A DNA stretch of 48,893 nucleotides from Saccoglossus kowalevskii (Eukaryota > Hemichordata > Enteropneusta > Harrimaniidae). The translations under genes were made by a program, and so were the position numbers. The notes under the pieces were generated by a model. That model had not been told where the DNA came from, did not search any database, and worked only from the letters and a program-made list of their open reading frames with translations. Below, one piece after another: positions 35,052-45,400 of this stretch (positions are counted from its first letter, which is position 1; every line of letters begins with the position of its first letter). The stretch covers positions 145,929-194,821 of the forward strand of contig NW_003123907.1 of assembly GCF_000003605.2 (NCBI RefSeq), given 5' to 3'.

Positions 35052-37369
35052 AAAATATTTGTGTGAGTGCAAAAAATTATTTCTATTCAAACAATCTAAA
35101 TAGTTTAGGCTGCGTGTCGATTCAATACACAAGTTGATTACTGAGAACCATTATAACGGATTCCAATATAAATAGAGACCCATGCTGTGATTTGAGAACA
35201 GAGCGTATTGTTATTGTACAGAAGATCCCTTTGGCTTTGAGAGTTCGGCATTGGTATTTGTGGTAGACGTGCGAAACCATGGTAGATGCAATGGAACAAC
35301 GTATTCCTCGTGGCCGACGGCACAGCCGATTGGTTGAATGAATGAATGGGTAATCTGCCTACTGCAAAGTCAGAAACTAAATCACGTCAATCGTTGGTGT
35401 GTATTATTGAACTTCATATGACCCAATTAGATATACTACGTATCCTACATTAAACACACGAGTATCATTGGTTGTATTTGTTGCAACTTACATATACTGT
35501 ATTGGTAGTTGAATGAATGTAGTAGCATGATACGCATTCACAAGAAAATAGAAATGAAAGCACACACAACATGGGATATGTATAATCTATGTCTTGTGCA
35601 TGTGGAGACAATTTCCAATTGAATTGCCGTCATGAGAGCCGGTATGACTCACTGATCAGTGCAAATGTCTAATGTTGACAAAAAACACACCAAACATAGA
35701 CCTTTTAAAGTTTAAACTCAGTAGTCTGAGGTTTAAAAGTTGTTTTGTTAACTATAATATTTAATTGTAATAATCACGCTGTTAATATAACATTGCATGC
35801 AGAGGATAAACCTGAAATCAGTGCACCGTTAAGAAATTTATAACGAGATACAGGTTTCAGTTAAGGATTTGAACCGATCTAAATCAACATTTTCACTGGA
35901 CTCTCCCTGACAATGTCATTGTATCGTCAACGTTAGCTGTACTGGGTGGGCTGTACTGACATAGTCAGGACTTCTTTTTGTTTTGTAATAGAAAATGGTG
36001 AATTTTCGATGTTTTAGCGCGATCGCCTGTGGGTGGGGCATGTTACAATTTGTATAGATATTATTACCCGGACATTATAGCCATCTCAAATCCAAGATAA
36101 TGGTGATCAGGGCCCACCTCAGTGACACGCCGACATGGTTCTACTTACTGTCCTTCTACACTAAACTAACATTGCGCAAACCGCGTCCCACGTTCAAACA
36201 TACAATGCATTTTACACGCGTTGTATACGTCACATGGGACCCATATCAAACATGACGACAGTATTATACGCATTATTGTGATCACTTATTGTAATAAAAT
36301 GATAAAATCAGTTGGTTTGACAATACATAGGCCATGGGGTGGATGTCAATAGCAAGTTATACTCGGGCATATGATAGGCGATGGGCACAAATTGCTCTTT
36401 CGCTAAAATGGCCCCTTCGATAATTTCACAATACAGTGTTGCCATTGGCAACGGGCGTACGGCTAATTTCACTAATGACACCCCTGAGCCTGGAGCTTCT
36501 TTACTCCAGTGCCCATTGAATGTCAATATTAAAGATGTTTTGTATACGTACCATCCATGAATCACGCATCACATGCTTGTTAATTGCAGTTCGAGAGAAG
36601 TTTAACAACTTTATAACAAGTCTTTGTGGACAGAAGTCGCTATAACAGTAATGCACGTTCAGTACTGCAAGAAGTCAGTTTGTTATTACAATGATTCAGG
36701 CATTCTTCTTGAAATGGTTTAGTTAGAATGTGCTATGCAAATATAAGTCTGTGCGAGTTTTTAATGAATATGTAAATTATGTATATATATTACTGGCTAT
36801 TTAACGAAGTCTTCATTTTCACGGTCAGAAATTGTATGATGAGGGATTGCTCATCCTTACCTTCAGATGTGCCCATGCGGAGTAATCATGTAGCAATGCT
36901 CCCCAAAGTTAGCTGATTGTTCGGCTTACACATTTAATACAACGTTTTTAATGAATTACCCCCACTTCATCGTCGCTGTACTATTGGAAACCACAGACAT
37001 GCGAGTACCAACCACTCGGAACGGGTATCAAATATTATTAACGTTATTGTATGGCCCCAGTGAGAGTATGAGTGTGGAAATTGTATACACTGTGGCAATG
37101 CGTCGATATCAAAACACAGAGGACAATACATGGCGTTCATTGGAGTAATTTTGTCTTTCGATAACATAACACATTGTAACGCCTGATAAAATCATGATAT
37201 TAAACACTCACCTTTTACAATTCGGTTTTCGATGTAGTATGCCCGGATTATGTTTGCCTCGGTCGATATTGGAAGTGAATCAATGCGAGCTTATATCGTC
37301 CACTGCTTTGGTGCACTCGCCGGTTACCACGATTACGCAGTAGCGCCCTCCCCTTGGCGATAAACCTAC
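35052..37369. other. Intergenic DNA, no supported gene
   Basis: No exon is supported. The - strand open frame at 36308-36565 overlaps an X-box-like palindrome (36438-36452) and has no recognisable motif. Confidence 0.5.
36438..36452. promoter_or_regulatory. RFX X-box-like palindrome with 3-base spacer
   Basis: GTTGCC-ATT-GGCAAC has two perfect inverted half-sites. RFX dimers accept spacers of one to three bases. Confidence 0.45.
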
Positions 37370-37532
37370 CCGGTATGATGTTGCCAGTGGGGGCGACCCA
37401 ACTCTCGCGTGTATGTTTGTATATTAGTCGCTGTTGATGCCAGTCTGTTCTCGGGGCTGGTCCGCACAGTCGTGGTATTGGCCAGGAATCCCACAAAGGT
37501 ATATTATTGTGACATGCGCTAATCGCAGTCAT
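37370..37532 (-). other. Candidate exon in a local GC-rich patch
   Basis: On the - strand the acceptor TTTTGCATTACAG precedes an open stretch that ends at the donor ACCGG|GTAGGT. The stretch begins MTAISACHNNIPLWDSWPIP and ends SWVAPTGNIIPG. It is 163 bases, clearly richer in G+C than its surroundings and open in one frame. I do not recognise the peptide. It lies downstream (3') of the other - strand gene's stop codon, so it would belong to another transcript. It may equally be an unrelated CpG-rich patch. Confidence 0.2.
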
Positions 37533-38822
37533 CTGTAATGCAAAATAAAACTGTTATATAACACGTACACTATATACAGGTCTACTGTATTTCCAGTTTA
37601 CGCGAGACGGATATATGCCTTATTTTGCGTTACAATAAACACTTGTGCACTATAATCACATTCATGTTAAACGGCTGTTTTTTTCAATTTATGTCTAAAA
37701 TGTACATTTGATACGGTTCTCTTGTACACTGAAATCACATTACGCTACTTTTGGAGTTGCCGTTAGTGTTGAAAGATGTACTGCCCTCAACGTTAAGCGT
37801 TGCTATGAAAACACGGGACAGGAGCATTCTCATAAGGGTCGACCATTTGAATTCATGTGGGATGGCTTGAGGATTTGTTTGAAAATAAACTGAAAGCAGG
37901 AGAATGTCAGAATACATGTCAGGCGTTGCAGGAAAAAAATGACAACATTAACAAAAATGTGCAATACAAAAAAATTTACACAGGTCACACTCTTCTAGCT
38001 GTCCCTCCCATGACTTTCAAATGTTTGTCCCCTTAGACCAGTTTGTGTCGAATTCCACTACTGAGCTACTTTTCATTGCACACAATGAAAAAAACAGTAT
38101 CTCAAAAACCGCTTGCCAAATTTGAATGTAATTTTATACATATATGATCAGCGACAATGCACAGATGCAATTACATAATTTGCATAATAAGTTACAAATT
38201 ATCAATTGTCCAACGATATCAACAGAACCACTTAATATATTTCAGTGAAACCTGGAAAATTCCACTGACTTGGTTAGTTCTTGTTTCAATTTCCTGAATA
38301 CTAAATATCTTATTTGAATACTAAATAGCAATTCTTAGCTATTCGACAGATATCTCAAAAACTACTCATTGGATTTCAATGAAACTTTGTAAATATATTC
38401 TCCAATGTGGGCCATGCGTTCATAATTATCTAATTTGCACAAATAAAATAATAAATAAGACAACTAATAGGTGTTTCGCTGATATCTTGTAATGTGCATT
38501 TATTCAATGGGAGAGACGACCAAAGTTCCCGATCATTCCGATGGCATTCAACCGACGATCGTAGAGAAAAAAAACACTTCTTATCAACGCAACGTCGCAA
38601 GTTGTGTAAAATTCTTGCCATTGTACAAGCGCTAGACTTTGTGCTATTTGCGCAAAGGATGCCGCTATGTATAGTGTGTGTGTGTCGGCAGGGGGATAGT
38701 ATCAGTTGTTGTTTTTAATAATACATCTTACAATTTTTCTGATAAAGAGGATAGAGTTCTACTTTTTAAACAACAGTGCTAGATGGGATCAAAATGCTAT
38801 AACTTTGACGTGTTATAAATAT

Positions 38823-38830
38823 TGACGTCA
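38823..38830. promoter_or_regulatory. Full CRE/ATF-type palindrome TGACGTCA
   Basis: An exact bZIP full site, 38 bases before a CTCF-like CAGAGGGCGG (38865-38874). Confidence 0.4.
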
Positions 38831-38860
38831 GCCAACACGATCAAACGAATGTCAACTTCA

Positions 38861-38874
38861 CAGACAGAGGGCGG
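38861..38874 (+). promoter_or_regulatory. CTCF-like site
   Basis: CAGACAGAGGGCGG fits the core YAGRKGGCRS of the bilaterian CTCF consensus, with a weaker 5' part. GGACAGAGGGCG on the - strand at 42789-42800 is nearly the same 12-mer. Binding is inference. Confidence 0.25.
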
Positions 38875-41800
38875 TATTCACGTCAAAAGAATTCATTGCA
38901 TTTGTATTTATATTCCCAGGAAACAGACATGTGAGAAACGATGTATATCAGAGAAAATAGTGTTTTAGTAAAACATTAAAACAGTTAAACTATAACATAT
39001 CAAAACAAATGTCAAGTGCTCACAAAGTACCAGGTGAACCCAAAAACATTCGACTGCTGAATTGTTTTCTAAGCACAATCTTAAAGATGTGCAAAAAATA
39101 AAAAATGCGGCCGATCGGAAACATATATCACATAGTGCAATGCAATATTCCACTGTGCCGTTTTTCAGAACGATTTTATTCTCACATGATCAAATACAAC
39201 ACCAAGCTTCCCTATCTAAAAAAAGGCGTTTTGCAAGCAACACCTTTAATTGATGGTCACTCTACTGAATCAATCTTACTAGTAACCGCGATAGTATTTG
39301 TGATTAATAAACAACCCACAGTAGCGCTGCATAAAAAAACACCTAAAAATTCAATAACTCGACGCCATCGGTAGCGTTATGTTTGGTGGTCTGATTCTAT
39401 TAAACGTTTATAAACGGGCTGTTTATTACTGTTAGTGTTCGTAAGTATAATACGAGACAAAGAATAATATAATTTGACGCAAATGTTTGTTTAAAATATG
39501 TGTATTGCCATATATATATAATGCACTTGTGCCAAGAAAGTACTGAATGTAATAAAAAAATCTTATTTTCGGGAAATCATTTAAAAGGTTAGCTTTAAAA
39601 AATATTCCGTGGGGAAACGGCTCGTATTGTTCAAAAAAATTTATGATAAAAAACATCGTGCCTGTATAACATATCAAAACGGTAATTCTCCAAATGTGGT
39701 AGTGTGTGAGGAATTTTTTGAAAATCTACAAAACTGTCACGGTCCTCACAGAATCAGATAAGATGAGAGTGTTGGTAAACAATCTGAGAAGAACACTTGT
39801 AAACCAAAAAAAGTACTGTTAATATATACTGCATGTGGAGTTCTTTCTCACTGTTACATCAAGGATTCCTTATTTGACGAGCACCATTTTGCTTATCACT
39901 CTTCCTATGTCGATTTATACCACGTGTACGTGTGCTTATTTGTGTACTTATATGAGAATGCATCATAACCAATAAGACTATATATTGTGACAAAATAATA
40001 TTTATTTTCAATAAAATGAAGTCCCCATTATAGGAGGATATTTAAAATCTTATTTGCATGAATTTATTGTGACTCAAAGCATAAACTTTCTGCATATCAA
40101 AATTATTGTAACAATTGGTATACTCGTTATCGCACACGTATATATACATTAGGATAAATTACTTGTCAGTCGTATGCGTTCATATTAGCTCCACCTTTTT
40201 CTGATACAAGCAGCAATATATCAGATTACTTACATTTGGCTAAAAGTTCACGAGTGCAGATGCTACAAAGAAAGTTGTCAAATGTAGACTGTATGTACAG
40301 GATTTACAGTAAATTAACAATCAAACTGAAAATATCCAAATTTATTATTGTGCTCCTATCATAATATTACATTTATCCCGACTTTTCCTTTTCCTACATT
40401 CGACAAAATAAAAGAAAATGAGAGGGAAGAATATGTGTCGATACACGGCGTTATTTTAAGTTTGGATATTCCATGGTATATACATAAATGTCATTTTCAA
40501 CTAAAATTCGTAAATAACAATATACATAATTTGATAATAGAGTTCCAGACACTTTTCAGTAGTATTTAATTTAAACACAATACTATTGATAAGTTATTAT
40601 TTAATTAGTCATTGGGATACATGTACAAAACTGCTTAATACATTCCTAACAAATTATAGAAATTGAAATTAGTTTAATTTTAAACATATGATAATTTATT
40701 TGGGTATCGAGTATTTCTCCTGAATATATGTTATTCATTAGGTATTTGTAGCCATAACAAGCTCAAGCCCGGACTTCTCAAGAAATGGTGCCATATAGCC
40801 CTGTGCTGTTGTCTCAACATTTTCTAATAAAAGTCCTATCTTAGTATTTACACTATACTCAGTTCGAAAAAAAACTTAAACATTTATTATTTTAGACCAA
40901 ATCTTTTTGTTGCCAATAATGTAATATATTGTGTACACTTTGATATAACAAGTTATTCCATATAATACAATTTCAGCAGTTTATTGAATTTCATTTGATT
41001 TTAAATATGCGCTACCAAGATACAAGTACAGTAACAAGAAATATGAATATGTAAAATAGCTGATTAGTAATCTGATATTGTGTATCGTCTTGTTACACAG
41101 AAGTAAAATATTGGGCCATATATCCACGCCGTAGGAAGATGTGATGTTTACCTCAGAGATTTGTGTTAGGGGACCATAGAACTGCAGTGATGATACAAGA
41201 GCACATGAGACTGGAAATCGATCTTAAAGGAATCTAAGGTAAACGGTTCCATTCACCGCGGGAATGTACTCACCTTAAAATGGGTAGGTATGTGTGCTCT
41301 AATGGGTTTACAACTGCACCCCGTTCTGTCCCTGGTTTCTGACTTCAAATCATCCAATCATGTCTATGACACATGGTTTCAAAATTATGATAAGTACCAA
41401 AGTTCGCACCCGGAACCCCCATGGCCGTTCGTACTTTATATAGCCACCCCATCCCCCACACACCTGGTAGTTTCGTCTGTGATACATCGAGAATTAGGGT
41501 GTGAAGAGTTGAAAACGTCGGCAGAATCAAACAATGATAATAAAACGGTTTCGTAGAAACATGCGGATTCCCAGTAACGTCCCGTCATGACAATCACCAA
41601 ACCCCACCTTCCCATATAGAAAGGTTGCCATCCAATTCAAAGAATATTATCCCTTTGTACCGTGTGCTTTTTGTAACAATGAATGTAAAACAGTGTTCAT
41701 CACACTTTCATCTGTTGATCACCCGTAAACCTATAGAGCAACATCACATGGCAACCAGGAAATTAAATTGTTATATGGGACGGATTGTACAAAGCTAAAA

Positions 41801-42029
41801 CTACTGGTTTTATGTAAAATATGAGTCAAACTTTAATATAATGAACACATAAGTCCGAGTTATTATGTGGTAAATATGACATTTCATTTCCTTGTATTTA
41901 CAAAGAATTGTCGCTTATAGTGTATTAGTAAATGTTATATTTCATACCATATTATCTACTGTCACAATTGTATTTATCAGGGTTCTGGAAGCCCACATAG
42001 TGCACAGTGCTTCGTAATCCCCATGGATA

Positions 42030-42470
42030 TCACCTAGTTGAACATTGACTTTCATCAATTTCTAACCTAAACTGCACATTTAAACCATTTTCCTGAGGCG
42101 TCCTACAGGGAATCACTATTCCCTCGTCGGGAAGAGGTTTCTCATAATTCTCCGCATTAGCACCACTGTCGTTATCTTTCGGCACATGGCGATTTGCGAG
42201 TTCAATATCTTCGGAGTTGAGACTCGTCGACGAGCCCAGTTCCTCTAAGAAGACGCCACCTGGTGTATAAGTGTAGGCATCACCGACTGTTAAAAACATC
42301 CTTGTCGGCTTGTTCGCTAACTGGATGACGTCATCGCTCGCGTTATCACTTGTAGCACTCTGACTGTCCTCCTCTTGTTGGTTATATGGATTTTCCATAT
42401 CAAATGTGACTATAGCTGGCGCTGAGCGGCACGTTGGTATTTTTTTACCCGGACATCCATTAGCTGGCAT
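42030..42470 (-). CDS. Last coding exon of the unrecognised - strand gene
   Basis: The acceptor CATCATTTACAG is followed directly by ATG, which is here an internal Met codon. 146 codons run open to TGA at 42032-42030. The product has a basic start (MPANGCPGKKIPTCRSAPAI), then is acidic and rich in Ser, Asn and Glu, ending in EIDESQCSTR. GC content and codon use are clearly more exon-like than the flanks, and CpGs are frequent. It contains a TGACGTCA (42326-42333) that here encodes part of DDVI. Confidence 0.8.
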   Translation of the reverse strand: MPANGCPGKKIPTCRSAPAIVTFDMENPYNQQEEDSQSATSDNASDDVIQLANKPTRMFLTVGDAYTYTPGGVFLEELGSSTSLNSEDIELANRHVPKDNDSGANAENYEKPLPDEGIVIPCRTPQENGLNVQFRLEIDESQCSTR

Positions 42471-45400
42471 CTGTAAATGATGAAGAAACATAATAATATT
42501 TCTAGCACTGGACAATCTAGGAAACAAATTGTTTAGTAGACTTGTACAATGTATGTTGTCCAGCACGCTCAATTGTTTTTGGTTGGATTTCAGTACAACG
42601 CAAATGGAGACAAAAACAGGAAGTGTCGAAACCGTATAACCGTTGTTAGTTGACCGTATTAGTGTTAGGTATAACTATTTTGGACACAGTGAGCATAACA
42701 AAAGTATGAGCGTTTTTGAGAATTGAAAAGGTATTAAAGACGCACTGAATTGGCACAACATATCACAAGTATTTATTTCGGTGTGTCACGCCCTCTGTCC
42801 ACAAATACAAAATCCTATTGTAGCGTTGAGGGCGCAACCACTCGAACGTACGACACTGAAACAAAGACTGATGTGATGGTCGTCCTTGACGTACTCCCTG
42901 TACATATACAATGATTGAAAATCGTTTAAAACCTCGTTCTCCACTAAGACAATGTACTCATAACCTGTTGGATAACTTATAAACTTTATAATTGGGACAC
43001 ATTTTTGTCAAGCGATTATGGATATGTCTTAAATTTTCATCCTTTGGAAATATAAAACAGGTCTTTTAGAATTGTCGGTAATGCATGTTGTCATAACATT
43101 TATGTAATCAGACATATATCATCACGATATTGCTTCCCGTGTGGATACTATCAGCACTAATGTAATTGGCTTGAAGACGCAGTTAGGCTACCATACACAA
43201 ATTTATTCTATAGTACCCACTGATGCACCTCTACATGCGATGTAATTTTTTTTTCTGTGAAGTCAAGAGGAACAGTCAGACGCCCCGTTAAGTTGTTTTA
43301 CAGTGCACTACAACTAATTTATGTGGATATTTTGCTCAAGATTTCGAAAATAAGTTAGGTATCGTCTTTATTGAGATGACACACTATAAAATCTTTCTAT
43401 GGCAGTTTCTCTTACTGGATGCCTGCATATTGATAAAAATTAATATGTGGTTTAGACACTCTCAAGAAGTCACTGAGCATGTTACCATGACAACCTACAC
43501 ATCACCTGAAAACTTGCATAGGTGTGTATATATATATAGGAGAATACGGTAGTACATATGACGTAGGCTTTTAATGAGGGATTAACGACTGCTAATCTCC
43601 CACTAAAGAAAAAAAACACTATTTGATGAAAACCATTAGGTTGATGACGATTGCTTGCTTTTTTTGTTTACTAAACATTCAAATAATTATAATTATAATA
43701 GTAATATAGAATAATAGTTGGATTTGTCCTTTACTTTGAATTCATTGTTAATTTTAGTTGTATACTACAACAACTAAGCAAAATTACAAATGGCTTTCAA
43801 TTTGCTGTTCAAGTTCAATTAAAACATTTATAACTAATTATCAGTTGTGGATAAAGCTCCTTTAACGATTTTGCTTAATTGCGGCATTCGCACAAAAAGT
43901 GACTGGTCTATAAATTATATAGATTATGTAGTCTGTAGTTCAGCCTCATAAGGTATATGAGAATAAAATATATTGCTAGGATATCCATAGTGATGAGGAA
44001 ATACTGCCGATGTTGCCAAGTACACGAATGTTACTAAGAATCAGTGAGTATGCTGATTAGTAGCGCTTACACGCGTTTATGCTTAGGTAACCATGGCAAT
44101 GCGATGACTGTAAGAGACTCGTTGTAAGCGCGATGGAGCCTGGAGGGTGAACTCCCGATGACAAACAGGATGGGAATGGGAGATGAACGTTACCCGTGAT
44201 TTCTTCCTGATGATACGTAGTGACTATAGTGATTGACAATATCGGTCACAGTCCAATATGTAAATTATATGAAAATAAATGTAAACCTGCAGCCAATAAC
44301 TAACTTACTTCTAATGCGGCCTCGTGTATCACTGGTATCCGAGGTTCCGGAGAAGCTGACGTCAATGTAATTGTTGGTGTTTTGATTCCTCCAATGTGCC
44401 GACTTGCCACTATACAACTCGGTTCGCCGTTTTCGTCAATTATATCTCTGTTTCTGCCCCTAGAAAAGGGGTTGGAGATTCCCCAGGAATTGCGACCAGT
44501 AGACTCCCTGTCCTGTGAAGGAAAAATATAAATAATGCCACTTGAACATATCAGGGAACTTCATTTTCCGAAGTTTTGATGTCTGGTAGCAGATTTAATA
44601 ACAATAAATACAGAGTTATATAAAAACAAATACTGACACAAGCATAATAACTACAGAGCAATAAGATGTGAGCTTAGGAGAACCAGAAATTCATAATAAA
44701 AACTAATTTCATGTACTCATGAAAAAAATCCAAAATATGATGAAGAGGAATTTGAAAAAAAAATCATTAATGGAAAATATTGTCATTCTTGTTTATTGAC
44801 TTATTCTGTACGCACTCATTCCAAGAATAGAATGAAATAAGCATGCAGGTAACTGAGGATAAGCATGCTTGTATTTTTTCACGTGATCTTAATATGCATG
44901 CTTATTATTGTTGTTAACAGTGCTATGTGTTAATTAATGAGTTCAAGTTGGAAGCGTGTGTCGGCCATGTCGCCATACACTGATCATTGTCCGGCCGCCA
45001 TAATATTTTAGTGTACTACATAATTAAAATCCAGTCAGTATATGGATTATCATCCTGTCCAGACATGGTCTACATCTGCCACCTGTGAGATCAGTCATGC
45101 CAAGTAGGTCGCCAAACTATCTCTGCTTCAAATAGTAAAATGTCTTCTTCTTCCAGTAGCTTAAATATTATGGACGCAATAAATATATAAATAAATTGAT
45201 ATGTGGCCCTTTTTGAAGTTTCTGCAATTCAGAAGGTTTGAGTGCCATATGTCAATAATGAATTTTAAAAAATACCTGCGAGTCTGTTGTTCTATGACCA
45301 GTAGTCTGTAAAGAAACGAGTTTGCGAGATATTGGTTGGGTCGCGCATATATTTCGTTTCTTCAATCAATGCACTGATATATCATATTATCGATATAATG

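Larger units (their letters stand above)
37533..42029. other. Intergenic DNA and probable 3' UTR of the - strand gene
   Basis: 38090-38440 holds two or three degenerate copies of an ATCTCAAAAAC..CT...GGATTTCAATGAAACTTTGT-type phrase, reminiscent of the CTTAGAAATGCCTGGACCAA opening of the HINE-like element. A - strand AATAAA at 40980-40985 could end the transcript of the gene whose stop is at 42030. There is no other supported exon. Confidence 0.45.
42471..44308. other. Intron of the - strand gene
   Basis: 1,838 bases. It holds an X-box-like GTTACCATGACAAC (43481-43494), a second one at 44087-44100, and an inverted pair CGCCCTC/GAGGGCG around 42789-42830. No additional exon is seen. Confidence 0.65.

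Noticed and set aside
36308..36565. 85-codon - strand open frame
   Set aside because: No motif and no splice partner; it overlaps a probable regulatory palindrome.
41290..41556. 88-codon + strand open frame and overlapping - strand frame
   Set aside because: It lies where the 3' UTR of the - strand gene is expected; no motif, and both strands are open by chance.
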